The translations under genes were made by a program, and so were the position numbers. The notes beneath the pieces were generated by a model that was given only the letters and a program-made list of their open reading frames with translations, searched no databases and was not told the DNA's origin. A DNA stretch of 64,000 nt, taken from contig NZ_SJSK01000001.1 in assembly GCF_004331645.1 (NCBI RefSeq), positions 682,001 through 746,000 of the forward strand, read 5' to 3'. The DNA comes from Pedobacter frigiditerrae. Lineage in GTDB: Bacteria; Bacteroidota; Bacteroidia; Sphingobacteriales; Sphingobacteriaceae. Of the stretch, positions 35,767 to 44,969 are shown in pieces. How positions within the stretch are numbered: the stretch's first letter is position 1; each line of letters opens with the position of its first letter.

Positions 35767-35822
35767 TACTTGTCATTCTGGGCGATTTTGTCATTCTGAC
35801 GAAGGAAGAATCTATCTTAGAC
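35767..35822. repeat. GTCATTC-type element, incomplete
   Basis: Two left ends in tandem, TTGTCATTCTGGGCG and TTGTCATTCTGACG, followed by GAAGAATCTATC; the matching right end is missing. Confidence 0.55.
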
Positions 35823-36100
35823 ATCTCTTGTTTTAACAAACCAAAATCAGTAATTCTTGGCTTCTCTAGCCCCACTGTCCGCTTTACTTCTGGGTAGCCG
35901 CAAGGACAACCCCTACGTATTCGCTACCATCAGCCTGCCGGACAGGCAGGGTTTATTTTACCTAGGACAGAAGCAGTTTTGTACCATTAGCACCTACTTT
36001 GTTCATAAACCCGACTGCAGCGATATCTCCCGATTCTTCATCGGGAATAAAGCGAAAGGCGGGACTACGTTTTCCAAAAAGCACTACCTAACATTTTCAC

Positions 36101-36133
36101 AAAAAAAGGACGATAAAATTAATCATCGTCCTT
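36101..36133 (-). terminator. Terminator of the zinc peptidase gene
   Basis: AAGGACGAT (36106-36114) pairs with ATCGTCCTT (36125-36133); seven T residues follow on the minus strand. Confidence 0.85.
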
Positions 36134-36155
36134 GAGTTCATTTGTGTTAAAATTA

Positions 36156-36851
36156 TTAATCCCTGCTTCTTCCAAATAACATGGAAGCATAATAAAGCAA
36201 GTTGGCTAGAGCTCCTAAAGCTGCAATCACGTAAGTCATGGCCGCCCACCAAAGTGCATCTTTTGCCTGTACATTTTCCTCATCAGTATACATGACACTA
36301 CGGTTATTTCTTAACCACAACAGCGCTCTTTTACTTGCATCAAACTCTACTGGAAGCGTAATAAAACTAAAGATGGTAACCAATGCCAATCCCGCAACCC
36401 CAATGCCTAAAACAATCGGCGTTCCTTTAAAAACAATTAAAAAAACACCTATTAAAAGCACCCATTGCAAAAGATTAGAAGAGATACTCACAATTGGTAC
36501 CATACTAGAACGAAACTGCAACCAATGGTAAGATTTTGCGTGTTGTACTGCGTGACCACATTCATGAGCAGCAACGGCGGCAGCCGCAACACTACGCCCA
36601 TAATACACATCTGTACTTAGGTTTACAGTTCGTGTTGCTGGGTTATAGTGGTCTGTTAATTGTCCGTCTAAACTCAATACATTTACATCGTAAATGCCAT
36701 TGTCATGTAGCATCTTTTCAGCTACTTCCTTGCCCGAAAACCCTGAGTTGAGTTGCATTTCTGCATATTTTGAGAATTTATTTCTAAATCGCCACTGCAC
36801 AAACATGCTCAACAAAAGTACCGGGATAATTAAAATTAAATAGGTTCCCAT
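36156..36851 (-). CDS. Membrane zinc metallopeptidase, YugP family
   Basis: 231 residues from the ATG at 36849-36851 (MGTYLILIIP); an in-frame start 36 bases earlier adds a hydrophilic tail before the first TM helix and is unlikely. Zinc site HECGH (His96, Glu97, His100) in AAHECGHAVQH. TM segments at the N-terminus (about 3-19), around 125-175 and near the C-terminus. This is the neutral zinc metallopeptidase family represented by B. subtilis YugP; substrates are unknown. It stands alone, divergent from the FAD oxidoreductase gene, with a strong terminator. Confidence 0.9.
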   Translation of the reverse strand: MGTYLILIIPVLLLSMFVQWRFRNKFSKYAEMQLNSGFSGKEVAEKMLHDNGIYDVNVLSLDGQLTDHYNPATRTVNLSTDVYYGRSVAAAAVAAHECGHAVQHAKSYHWLQFRSSMVPIVSISSNLLQWVLLIGVFLIVFKGTPIVLGIGVAGLALVTIFSFITLPVEFDASKRALLWLRNNRSVMYTDEENVQAKDALWWAAMTYVIAALGALANLLYYASMLFGRSRD

Positions 36852-36936
36852 ATCGATTTTGTATGTTTTTCGTGTGGAATAAATCAAAAAGTGTTCCCAT
36901 ATTTGATAAGCATAAAAAATTTACAATAACTAATCT

Positions 36937-38076
36937 ATGCCAAATAACCTCTCTTATTGGGAAAAGAAGAATTTCTTTAACGCCGATGTGATTATAATCG
37001 GCAGTGGGATTGTTGGCTTAAATGCTGCAATCACAATTAAAACCACAAATCCGAAAGTTAGCGTTTTAATATTGGAAAGGGGTTTTTTACCCTCAGGAGC
37101 CAGTACAAAAAATGCTGGATTCGCTTGTTTTGGCAGTATATCTGAATTAATTGAGCAAGAAAAATTGTGTGGTCCCGGCGCTTTGCATAGCCTTATTTCT
37201 AAAAGATGGAAAGGCTTATTGAAGCTTAGGGATTTACTGGGCGATGACAATATTCAATTCAAAAATTATGGAGGATATGAGCTATTTAAGCCTGAACAGC
37301 AGGTTTTAGCCGAAGAATGTGTATCAAAATTAAGCCATTACAATGCCCTAATTGAAGATATTGTGCTACAAAAAGGCGTTTACACTCAGGCTAATAGCAA
37401 GATTTCTAATTTTGGTTTCAACGGAATTGATGTGCTTTTGGAAAATAAATTAGAAGCACAAATTGACCCTGGGTTAATGATGAAAGCTTTAATAACCAAG
37501 AGTAAAGCGCTAGGAGTGGAATTGTTGAGTAACTGCAAGGTTGATGATTTAATTGAAGAAGATAATGGAATAGCTTTAATAACGAACCAAGGTACGTTTA
37601 CCGGTAAAAAGGTTTTGTTAACAAATAATGCTTTTGTAAATGAACTTTTACCAGATTTAGCTGTAACCCCAGGTCGCGGGCAAGTTGTTGTAACAAAGCC
37701 TATTCCCAATTTAAAAATCAAGGGAGCTTTTCATTACGATAAAGGTTATTATTATTTCAGAAATATTGATGGTAGAGTCCTTTTGGGTGGTGGAAGAAAT
37801 TTAAACTTTAGGGCAGAACAAACTACACAATTTGGAGAAACTGAATTGGTACAAAATGCTTTGCATCAATTATTAAAAGACGTTATTTTACCAGAAACTG
37901 ATTTCGAAATTGAGCACAAATGGAGTGGTATCATGGCTTTTGGCCCACAACTAGCTCCAATTATCGAAGAAGCCAAACCAAATGTTTTTTGCGCAGTTCG
38001 CTGCAACGGAATGGGCATTGCAATTGGTAGCCATACAGGTGAAGAAGCAGGAGAGATGGTTTTGAGGAGTCTATAG
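36937..38076 (+). CDS. FAD-dependent oxidoreductase, DAO family
   Basis: 379 residues. N-terminal Rossmann motif VIIIGSGIVGLNAA (GSGIVG at 22-27), the ERGFLPSGASTKNAGFACFGS loop that contacts the flavin, and a C-terminal CNGMGIAIGSHTGEEAGEMV that closes the FAD site. Similar to D-amino-acid/glycine oxidases and gamma-glutamylputrescine oxidase, so it most likely oxidises an amine or amino acid. No signal peptide. Single gene; substrate not deducible from its neighbours. Confidence 0.87.
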   Translation: MPNNLSYWEKKNFFNADVIIIGSGIVGLNAAITIKTTNPKVSVLILERGFLPSGASTKNAGFACFGSISELIEQEKLCGPGALHSLISKRWKGLLKLRDLLGDDNIQFKNYGGYELFKPEQQVLAEECVSKLSHYNALIEDIVLQKGVYTQANSKISNFGFNGIDVLLENKLEAQIDPGLMMKALITKSKALGVELLSNCKVDDLIEEDNGIALITNQGTFTGKKVLLTNNAFVNELLPDLAVTPGRGQVVVTKPIPNLKIKGAFHYDKGYYYFRNIDGRVLLGGGRNLNFRAEQTTQFGETELVQNALHQLLKDVILPETDFEIEHKWSGIMAFGPQLAPIIEEAKPNVFCAVRCNGMGIAIGSHTGEEAGEMVLRSL

Positions 38077-38168
38077 GTTTTTACCACATAGAAACATAGG
38101 TCACAATAGAAATGGATTTATATTTTCATTGATTTACCATGCTTTTATAGACGGCGTTTACACTCAAC

Positions 38169-38774
38169 CTATTTTTTTACTTCATCCACAACACCATATT
38201 TTATCCCTGACACTTTAAAAAACTCGCTTATCATATTAATGGTATGGTCACATTCATTTTCAACATCTAATTTTTTTGAAAAACTATACATGTGTAAACA
38301 ATGAAAACATATTTCTATAAAATCAAAGACTTTCCCATTTTCGTCTAAAAATAATATGGCGTTATGGGGGGAATAACATGCACCAAAACTGCATATGTGA
38401 TTTTCGCCTAGCGGACCGTAATTAAATAGGATATCTGTTAGTTTATCTACTTGAATATAATTAAGCGTTTTTATCTCTTTAAATGGATTAATGCAAACCG
38501 CAAAATATGATTTTGGCATATTTTGGTTATAAATAATTTTTTTTGTGGAGTCTCTTTGACCTCCACCTGTTGGGTCTTCAAAGGAAACCAACTGTATTTG
38601 TACTGCTTTATTAAATGGATACTTTTTTATTCTTGTTGAAAAATTAATATTAGAAATCCTTCCAAATTTATTTGACTTTACATCTGATTCAACTGGCGGC
38701 TTTATCTTTTTGCGTACCTGTCCAAATGTATTTACACTTAATAAAATCGAAAAGATGATTACTATATATTTCAT
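38169..38774 (-). CDS. Secreted Cys-rich protein of unknown function
   Basis: 201 residues, not recognised. Signal peptide 1-19 (ending NTFG-Q). The mature part starts with a basic stretch (RKKIKPPVE), then alternating beta-like segments. Cys128 and Cys133 (HICSFGAC) and Cys156/Cys159 (EICFHCLHMYS) with nearby histidines could bind a metal or form disulfides; the text between them (NAILFLDENGKVFDFIEIC) suggests an edge strand and turn. Base composition is more AT-rich than the neighbours and no relatives flank it, so it may be an accessory gene. Confidence 0.65.
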   Translation of the reverse strand: MKYIVIIFSILLSVNTFGQVRKKIKPPVESDVKSNKFGRISNINFSTRIKKYPFNKAVQIQLVSFEDPTGGGQRDSTKKIIYNQNMPKSYFAVCINPFKEIKTLNYIQVDKLTDILFNYGPLGENHICSFGACYSPHNAILFLDENGKVFDFIEICFHCLHMYSFSKKLDVENECDHTINMISEFFKVSGIKYGVVDEVKK

Positions 38775-38827
38775 TATTAAACTTTCAAAATACCTATATC
38801 TTCTATGTCCCTATGTGGTTAAAAACC

Positions 38828-39667
38828 CTACTCAAAAACTATCGTCTTATTTCCACTAACAAACACCCTATCTTCTAATATTTGTTCTAGTGCTTTGCTC
38901 AACACTGCCTTTTCAATTTCCCTGCCTGCAACCGCCATTTGTTTCGCATCAAAAGTATGGTTAACGTGTATGGTTTGTTGAGAAATGATTGGTCCCTCAT
39001 CTAGGTTGTTAGTCACAAAATGAGCGGTTGCGCCAATGATTTTAACACCTCTTTCAAAAGCCTGTTTATATGGGTTTGCACCAATAAATGCAGGTAAAAA
39101 GGAGTGATGTATATTGATGATTTGATTAGAATATTGAGCGATGAAATCTGGTGAAAGAATCCTCATGAACTTGGCCAACACGATATAATCTAACTGATAA
39201 TTTGATAATAGACTTGTGATTTCATTTTCAAAATCAGCCTTTCCTTTATCTTCGTGAGAAACATAAAAAAATGGAACCTCAAATTTCTCGGCAAAATCTC
39301 TTAGCGTTTCGTGATTTCCAATTACACACTTAACTTTTGCCCCAAGGGTTTTAAAGTTATCCCTTACTAAAATATCTGCCAAACAATGAAATTCTTTGGT
39401 CACCAATAATGCAATACTCTTTTCTGCTTCCGGAATCAAACGGACACCAGCTTCTGTTGGCAAATTATTCAGTAATTCTTGTTGCAAATTATTGTGATTT
39501 TCCACAATTCCACTGCATTCAATCCTTGTAAAAAATTGCTGCTTTACTTCATCAACAAATTCACGCATGGCGATGATATTTAATTGATGTTGCGCTAAGA
39601 CTCGAGTGATATTGGTAACTAAGCCAACGCTATCTTTACATTGAATTAGGACTAAAAGATTATTCAT
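38828..39667 (-). CDS. purU: Formyltetrahydrofolate deformylase
   Basis: Hydrolyses 10-formyl-THF to THF and formate, balancing one-carbon pools. 279 residues from the ATG at 39665-39667; 11 extra codons upstream are unlikely to be used because they precede the ACT domain. Residues 1-80 are an ACT domain (VLIQCKDSVGLVTNITRVL). The catalytic part is formyltransferase-like: IGNHETLRDFAEKFEVPFFYV, INIHHSFLPAFIGANPYKQA with the catalytic His, and DEGPIISQ with the Asp. Divergent from rmuC. Confidence 0.94.
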   Translation of the reverse strand: MNNLLVLIQCKDSVGLVTNITRVLAQHQLNIIAMREFVDEVKQQFFTRIECSGIVENHNNLQQELLNNLPTEAGVRLIPEAEKSIALLVTKEFHCLADILVRDNFKTLGAKVKCVIGNHETLRDFAEKFEVPFFYVSHEDKGKADFENEITSLLSNYQLDYIVLAKFMRILSPDFIAQYSNQIINIHHSFLPAFIGANPYKQAFERGVKIIGATAHFVTNNLDEGPIISQQTIHVNHTFDAKQMAVAGREIEKAVLSKALEQILEDRVFVSGNKTIVFE

Positions 39668-39710
39668 GCGGTAAATATAGTATTTAAGCAATCTCTTCAA
39701 AATTGGTTAG

Positions 39711-39742
39711 CTAATATTTTCTATTTTTGATAAAAATATTAG
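39711..39742 (+). promoter_or_regulatory. Promoter candidate of rmuC inside an inverted repeat
   Basis: TATTTTTG (39722-39729) fits TAnnTTTG. It is bracketed by CTAATATTTT (39711-39720) and its exact reverse complement (39733-39742), which could be an operator or a hairpin at the transcript start. A TTG at 39703 gives a short 16-base spacer. Confidence 0.4.
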
Positions 39743-39746
39743 CAAA

Positions 39747-41018
39747 ATGGAAATCGTTGTTGTTGTACTCTTAATAATTGTAGTGTTGTTAATTATTGCT
39801 GTATTAATGCGTAAACCTATAGCAAATAATGACACCATCAACTATTTAAAGGAAGAAAAACTTAAACTAGAAGATGAACTAAATGATTTACGTGAGCGTT
39901 TTACTGCTGAGCGAAGCAATTTGATTAAAGCAGAAGCCTTGGTTAATTCACATCGTGATAAACTGGCAGAACAACAAAAGAATCTTGAAGATTTACAACA
40001 AAAATTCACCTTAGAATTTTCACTTATTGCTAATAAAATATTGGATGAAAAGACAGCAAAATTCACAGCACAGAATCAGACAAATTTAGATTCTATTTTA
40101 AACCCACTAAAAGCAAACATTAAATCTTTTGAAGAAAAAGTAGATAAAGTTTATCAAACCGAAGCTGCTGAGCGAAGTCAATTAAAAGGTGTTATTTTTC
40201 AATTGATGGACCAAAGTAAACAAATCCAAGCTGATGCAAATAACCTAACCAAAGCGCTTAAAGGCGATAGTAAAAAACAAGGTAATTGGGGCGAAGTTAT
40301 TTTAGAAAGGGTTTTAGAACGTTCTGGATTAATCAAGGATAGGGAATACCGCACCCAAGCAAGTATTACTAGCGCCGAAGGCGCCCGTTTTCAGCCTGAT
40401 GTGATAGTTGACTTGCCCGACGAGAAACATTTGATTGTAGACGCTAAAATAAGCTTGGTTGCCTACGAAAGAATGATGAATGCAGAAACTGATGAAGAGA
40501 AGTTACTGAATTTGAAGCAACACTTAATCTCAGTAAAATCTCATATTGATGGCTTAGCTGGTAAAAATTATCAAAATTTATATCAAATCAATTCTCCAGA
40601 TTTTGTTTTACTTTTTATGCCTATAGAATCGTCTTTTAGCGTAACCGTTCAAGCAGATAACGAATTATTTAATTATGCCTGGGATAGAAAAGTAGTTATT
40701 GTAAGCCCTACTACTTTATTAGCAACTTTACGCACCATTGCCAGCATTTGGAAAGTAGATAGACAAAATAAAAACGTATTTGAAATTGCAGAAGAGGCTG
40801 GTGCTTTGTATGATAAATTTGTTGGTTTTTTAGAAGATATGGATAAGATTGGCAAACATATTGACCTTACTCAAAAAGCACATGATGATGCCTTTAAAAA
40901 GTTGCAATATGGCAATGGAAATCTAATTGGCAAAGTAGAAAAGATTAAAAAACTAGGAGCAAAGACAAAGTCTAATAAACAGATAGATTCTAAATTTTTA
41001 GAGAATGGGGACGAGTAA
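39747..41018 (+). CDS. rmuC: DNA recombination protein RmuC
   Basis: 423 residues. N-terminal TM anchor (2-22), a coiled coil (about 30-165), then the PD-(D/E)XK nuclease-like RmuC domain: KKQGNWGEVILERVLERSGL, FQPDVIVDLPDEKHLIVDAKISLVAYERM, FVLLFMPIESSF and a C-terminal helical part. E. coli RmuC limits inversion at short inverted repeats, fitting a genome rich in such repeats, though that link is only a thought. Single gene. Confidence 0.93.
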   Translation: MEIVVVVLLIIVVLLIIAVLMRKPIANNDTINYLKEEKLKLEDELNDLRERFTAERSNLIKAEALVNSHRDKLAEQQKNLEDLQQKFTLEFSLIANKILDEKTAKFTAQNQTNLDSILNPLKANIKSFEEKVDKVYQTEAAERSQLKGVIFQLMDQSKQIQADANNLTKALKGDSKKQGNWGEVILERVLERSGLIKDREYRTQASITSAEGARFQPDVIVDLPDEKHLIVDAKISLVAYERMMNAETDEEKLLNLKQHLISVKSHIDGLAGKNYQNLYQINSPDFVLLFMPIESSFSVTVQADNELFNYAWDRKVVIVSPTTLLATLRTIASIWKVDRQNKNVFEIAEEAGALYDKFVGFLEDMDKIGKHIDLTQKAHDDAFKKLQYGNGNLIGKVEKIKKLGAKTKSNKQIDSKFLENGDE

Positions 41019-41024
41019 TTTTAG

Positions 41025-41056
41025 GGTTCGTCATGCTCAGCTTGACTGGGCATCTT
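41025..41056. repeat. Partial GTCATGC-type element
   Basis: TTCGTCATGCTCAGC followed by TTGACTGGGCATC; the same left half occurs at 54817-54843, where the full element with its right arm is present. Confidence 0.5.
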
Positions 41057-41101
41057 AATGCGAAATACAAGCTATTCTTTTTTACATTGATATCAACTTA
41101 C

Positions 41102-41827
41102 CTATCTCCCAATAAATGACTTTAGCTCAGTAAGATAAAATGGAGAAAAATATTTTTTCTTAGTTTCAGGGTCTGTTGTTGAGCCAGATACGATTCCCAC
41201 TACTTTTCCATTTTCATCAACTACAGGTGCTCCACTTAAACCACCAAATAACTCTGGTACGATTACATCCTTAAGTAAAATACGATTACCACTTATTTTA
41301 TAAAATTCAAATTCGTAAACCCTTTGTTCACCACTTTCCATTTTTCTTGTCCAACCAACAGCATATAGTTTTTCTCCCTCTACAAGTACAGTCGTTCTAA
41401 TTTCTAATGGCTTAACTTTTGAATGATTTTGTTTAATAGAAAAAACCAATAAATCATTAATATAAGTCGATTTATCTGCTAATAATTCACTCTTATTTTC
41501 ATTTAATAATTTATCAGTAATAATAAATTCATCCTTTTTTGTCAAAGGATATAAACTCCAAGATTTGATGCTACTTTCAAGTGAAACAGCTTTCATATGA
41601 TCCGATTTGATAATATTTAGCAAATGCTTTGCTGTAATTGCAAGCGTATCATTTCCATATTTTAAGATAAATCCACAGCTGAATTTGGGTTGGTCAAACT
41701 TCGAATCAATAAAAGTGATGCCATTGACTAAAGCTATTTCATCGAATTTTTTGGAGGATAATTTTTCTTGTGAAAAAGAATTTAAGGAAACTGAAATAAG
41801 AATGAAAAATAGAGTGATTGATTTCAT
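41102..41827 (-). CDS. Secreted trypsin-like serine protease
   Basis: 241 residues with a signal peptide (1-20). A chymotrypsin-fold triad can be placed: His68 in LAITAKHLLN, Asp125 in YINDLLVFS, and Ser198 in FGGLSGAPVVDENGKVVGIVSG, the last close to the GxSGxP motif of S1 and HtrA-like enzymes. The N-terminal barrel is short and no PDZ domain follows, so it is a minimal trypsin-like peptidase. It lies 7 bases after a TPR gene in the same direction; the pair may work together in the periplasm. Confidence 0.8.
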   Translation of the reverse strand: MKSITLFFILISVSLNSFSQEKLSSKKFDEIALVNGITFIDSKFDQPKFSCGFILKYGNDTLAITAKHLLNIIKSDHMKAVSLESSIKSWSLYPLTKKDEFIITDKLLNENKSELLADKSTYINDLLVFSIKQNHSKVKPLEIRTTVLVEGEKLYAVGWTRKMESGEQRVYEFEFYKISGNRILLKDVIVPELFGGLSGAPVVDENGKVVGIVSGSTTDPETKKKYFSPFYLTELKSFIGR

Positions 41828-41834
41828 TTTTACA

Positions 41835-42275
41835 TTAAAAAGGTTTGTAACCTAACTCTTTTGCTTTCTTAATATCTTCATTCTCTGCTCTTTTTAAAAG
41901 ACCACTGCCAGAAATTTGGCCTTTAAACCTACCTCTTTCATAATAAGCTTCACCGTAATCAGGTTTTAATTTTATAGCCATATCATAATCACCCCATATA
42001 TTTTCATAAATCTTGGCTTTATACCTTACAATGGCTCTTTTAAGGTATGCTTCTGCAAAATTTGGATTTGAATTTATAGCTTTTGTAAAATAATCGAATG
42101 CTTCTTTATAGTTTTCATTTTTAGCTGAAATCAATCCTTTTTTATAAAATTTATTTGCTTTTGCAGTATCTAATGAAAGTGTTGCTGATGTATATTTATT
42201 ATAACTGTACTTTTCATTAGCATTAGTAAAACTAAAATGAAATAAGAAAAACAGAAGTATAATTGTTCTTTTCAT
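41835..42275 (-). CDS. Secreted TPR protein
   Basis: 146 residues. Signal peptide to about residue 19. Three TPR motifs: AKANKFYKKGLISAKNENYKEAFDYFTKAI (partly quoted), NPNFAEAYLKRAIVRY and KPDYGEAYYERGRF, each with the canonical Gly/Ala/Tyr positions. The C-terminus ends EDIKKAKELGYKPF, the common cap of such proteins. Acts presumably as a protein-binding scaffold outside the cytoplasm. Immediately upstream of, and probably co-transcribed with, the trypsin-like protease gene. Confidence 0.82.
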   Translation of the reverse strand: MKRTIILLFFLFHFSFTNANEKYSYNKYTSATLSLDTAKANKFYKKGLISAKNENYKEAFDYFTKAINSNPNFAEAYLKRAIVRYKAKIYENIWGDYDMAIKLKPDYGEAYYERGRFKGQISGSGLLKRAENEDIKKAKELGYKPF

Positions 42276-42294
42276 AATAAAGTCTTTTTAAAAT

Positions 42295-42390
42295 TTTGTC
42301 ATTCAGAGCTTGTTTGTCATTCAGAGCGCAGCGAAGAATCTATTAAATCAAATTCCCCTCAGCAGATTCCTCGTTCCTCGGAATGACAAA
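42295..42390. repeat. GTCATTC-ended dispersed hairpin element
   Basis: Two left ends (TTTTGTCATTCAGAG, TTTGTCATTCAGAGCGCAG), centre, then CGTTCCTCGGAATGACAAAG as right end. Located upstream of the TPR gene and downstream of thiL. Confidence 0.7.
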
Positions 42391-42396
42391 GCATCA

Positions 42397-43434
42397 TTAT
42401 CCCTTAAAAGCATTCCAACCTTGCGCCTTTAACTCATGCGAAACATTAGATTTTGAAATCATGTTACATCCAGAATTTTTATCAGTTATGTGGCCAATAA
42501 TACTGATATCAACATCATTTTTCAACTTTGTGTAATCACTTTGTTTAATGGTAAATAACAACTCATAATCTTCACCACCATTTAATGCACAAACCGTTGG
42601 ATCTAAACCTAATTCACGAGCGGTTTCATAAGTCATTGGGTCTATAGGAATTTTTTCTTCGTATAAAGTACAACCTTTTTCAGATTGTGTACAGATGTGC
42701 AAAATTTCAGAAGCCAAACCATCAGAAACATCAATCATAGATGTTGGTTTAATCTTCATTTGAGCTAATAAATCAACAATATCCCTTCTTCCCTCTGGTT
42801 TTAATTGACGCTCAATGATATAATCCTTACCTTCTAAATCTGGTTGTAGTTGTGGATTTTCTAAAAAGATTTGTTTCTCTCTTTCTAATATTTGTAAACC
42901 AACATAAGCTCCACCTAAATCTCCAGAAACACACAATAAATCTCCTTCTTCAGCACCATTTCTATAACAAATATCTTCCGCCGCTGCGTGACCAATACTT
43001 GTTACAGAAATAACTAAACCTTGCTTACTTGAAGAGGTATCACCACCAATTAAATCGATGTTAAATTTATTACAAGCTAACTCAATTCCCTTATAAATTT
43101 CTTCTACAGCCTCTAACGGAAACTTACTCGAAATACCTATTGAAACCGTAATTTGAGTAGCTATGCCATTCATTGCATAAATATCGCTTAAGTTAACCTG
43201 AACAGCTTTATAACCTAAATGCATTAAGGGCACATAGGCTAAATCAAAGTGAATTCCTTCTAACAATAAATCAGTAGATATTAATACTTGGTCTTTAAAA
43301 TCCAATACTGCAGCATCATCACCAACTCCTTTTAAGCTGGTTTCGTGCTGTATTTTAAAGTTGGTTGTTAAGTGTTTTATTAATCCAAATTCACCTAAAT
43401 CTGATATCGCTGTGCGTTCTTTATTTTCAAACAT
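42397..43434 (-). CDS. thiL: Thiamine-monophosphate kinase
   Basis: Makes thiamine pyrophosphate, the active cofactor, from thiamine monophosphate and ATP. 345 residues. Motifs: DLGEFGLIKHLT, KGVGDDAAVLDF with the Mg-binding aspartates, ISTDLLLEGIHFDL, NLSDIYAMNG, LIGGDTSSS, SMIDVSDGLASEI and the C-terminal NGGEDYELLF. All of the AIR synthase-like signature is present. No other thi genes are near. Separated from nadA by a hairpin repeat. Confidence 0.96.
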   Translation of the reverse strand: MFENKERTAISDLGEFGLIKHLTTNFKIQHETSLKGVGDDAAVLDFKDQVLISTDLLLEGIHFDLAYVPLMHLGYKAVQVNLSDIYAMNGIATQITVSIGISSKFPLEAVEEIYKGIELACNKFNIDLIGGDTSSSKQGLVISVTSIGHAAAEDICYRNGAEEGDLLCVSGDLGGAYVGLQILEREKQIFLENPQLQPDLEGKDYIIERQLKPEGRRDIVDLLAQMKIKPTSMIDVSDGLASEILHICTQSEKGCTLYEEKIPIDPMTYETARELGLDPTVCALNGGEDYELLFTIKQSDYTKLKNDVDISIIGHITDKNSGCNMISKSNVSHELKAQGWNAFKG

Positions 43435-43448
43435 AATTTCTATTTAAG

Positions 43449-43517
43449 TTCGTCATGCTGAATTTATTTCAGCATCTTCTTTGCAGGAAAGACCCTGAAA
43501 TAAATTCAGGGTGACGG
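43449..43517. repeat. CGTCA-ended hairpin element with 15-bp perfect arms
   Basis: CTGAATTTATTTCAG (43458-43472) and its exact reverse complement (43495-43509), closed by CGTCA / TGACG. It fills the gap between nadA and thiL. Confidence 0.75.
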
Positions 43518-43524
43518 ATTATTA

Positions 43525-44526
43525 TTACAATCCCAAACTTGCTGAAATTTCTAACATTCTTTCTATTGGTTTGCGAGCTTCTACAATAATATTTTCAGGC
43601 ACTGTAACCTCGGGTAAACCATTTTTTAAACACAAATACAATTTCTCTAGTGTGTTTCTTTTCATGTAAGGGCATTCATTACAAGCACAACTATTATTTG
43701 GTGGTGCCGGAATAAATGTTTTTGTTGGACAAGCTTTTTCCATCTGGTGGATAATTCCACTTTCTGTAGCTACAATAAATTCTTCTGCTGGATTATTGAT
43801 GGCATATTTTAACAATCCAGTAGTACTTCCAATATAATCGGCCATTGCCAAAACAGCTTCTTCACATTCTGGATGTGCAATAAATTTAGCATTTGGGTGA
43901 CGCTCTTTTAACTTGGTAATTTTCTCTCTAGAAAATATTTCGTGTACCATACAAGCACCATTCCACAATACTAAATCTCTTCCGGTTTTTTTTGCAACCC
44001 AGGCACCCAGGTTTTTATCTGGACCAAAAATAATTTTCTGTTCTTTTGGTAAACTTTCCACAATCTGTACCGCATTTGTTGACGTACAAACAATATCACT
44101 CAAAGCTTTTAGCTCAGCTGTACAATTCACATAAGTAATCACCAAATGGTCTGGATATTTTTCCTTAAATTTTTTAAACAGGTGAGGTGGACAACTATCA
44201 GCCAAAGAACATCCAGCTTTTAAATCTGGTAATAAAACTGTTTTATTTGGCGATAAGATCTTGGCTGTTTCTGCCATAAAATGCACTCCAGCAAACACAA
44301 TTATATCTGCATCTGTTTTAGCAGCTTCTTGAGATAAACCTAAACTATCTCCAATATAATCAGCAATATCTTGTATATCAGGCTCTTGATAATAATGAGC
44401 CAATATCACTGCATTTTTCTCTTTCTTTAATTTTTCAATTTCATCAAATAAATCAAGGGTAGGGTCAATCGATTCGTCAACAAAACCTTTTTTATTTAAT
44501 TCTTCTAAAACATCTATAGTCATCAT
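43525..44526 (-). CDS. nadA: Quinolinate synthase A
   Basis: Condenses iminoaspartate with dihydroxyacetone phosphate to quinolinate, using a [4Fe-4S] cluster. 333 residues; two adjacent ATGs (44524-44526 and 44521-44523) are equally possible. Motifs: [35 protein letters not shown], and [12 protein letters not shown]. Likely cluster ligands: Cys135 (YVNCTAELK), Cys221 (HPECEEAVL) and one of Cys280/282/285 ([12 protein letters not shown]). Divergent from nadB, whose product makes its substrate, across 443 bases of AT-rich DNA that probably holds both promoters. Confidence 0.96.
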   Translation of the reverse strand: MMTIDVLEELNKKGFVDESIDPTLDLFDEIEKLKKEKNAVILAHYYQEPDIQDIADYIGDSLGLSQEAAKTDADIIVFAGVHFMAETAKILSPNKTVLLPDLKAGCSLADSCPPHLFKKFKEKYPDHLVITYVNCTAELKALSDIVCTSTNAVQIVESLPKEQKIIFGPDKNLGAWVAKKTGRDLVLWNGACMVHEIFSREKITKLKERHPNAKFIAHPECEEAVLAMADYIGSTTGLLKYAINNPAEEFIVATESGIIHQMEKACPTKTFIPAPPNNSCACNECPYMKRNTLEKLYLCLKNGLPEVTVPENIIVEARKPIERMLEISASLGL

Positions 44527-44969
44527 CGCATTCTTTTTAGTAGCTCTTAACTTTTGTAAAGATAGCTGGTTTCAACAGTACAATAATTTATAATTATTTT
44601 AAAATAAATAGAATCTTATTACTTATTAAGGTGTTGGTACTGTGAGTAAGTTCTTAATTTAAATGAGGTAATATGAGTTATCACATAGTTACCAACAATT
44701 AACATTCATTTTTATTATAAATTTCTACTGATTTACAACGTTATACTAATTCACTAAAAAACTTATCAATACCTAAATGTGTATTGTTAGTTGTGGTGTA
44801 AAAAGTTAATAAACTATGCAAAGTTGCTTAAAAATAATGTAAAAGATTGTGTCAAATTACCTTTTTACCTTAGCTTTAAACATTCAAAAATAGTTGTTGG
44901 TTTTATTTAGACATTCTGTTAACACTATTTGTGATGTTCTTAACAAGTTGTTGATTTACGTTAATTTTA
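44527..44969. other. AT-rich nadA-nadB divergent control region
   Basis: 443 bases, very AT-rich. On the minus strand TATCTTTA (44564-44557), seven of eight to TAnnTTTG, could serve nadA, with TTG 16 bases upstream. I see no riboswitch, no repeat element and no convincing operator. Several TTATCA-like words occur, but no DnaA box. Confidence 0.5.

Larger units (their letters stand above)
35757..36155. other. Composite of dispersed repeats between apaG and the zinc peptidase gene
   Basis: 399 bases with no conserved gene. From left: a GTCATTC element (35767-35822); a segment with CCTGCCGGACAGGCAGG (palindrome, 35934-35950) and GGTAGCCGCAAGGACAACC; an inverted pair AACCCGACTGCAGCG ... AAGCGAAAGGCGGGACT around a CCCGAT/ATCGGG hairpin (36006-36066); then the terminator of the minus-strand gene. 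Patterns of the last kind occur between genes across Bacteroidetes. A 92-codon frame here is a by-product. Confidence 0.6.

Noticed and set aside
35857..36135. 92-codon frame after apaG
   Set aside because: It covers repeat elements and hairpins; codon pattern and composition are unlike neighbouring genes.
44527..44969. Origin of replication in the AT-rich nadA-nadB gap
   Set aside because: There is no cluster of DnaA boxes (TTATCCACA); only partial TTATCA words, and a single TGTGGATAAG inside nadB.
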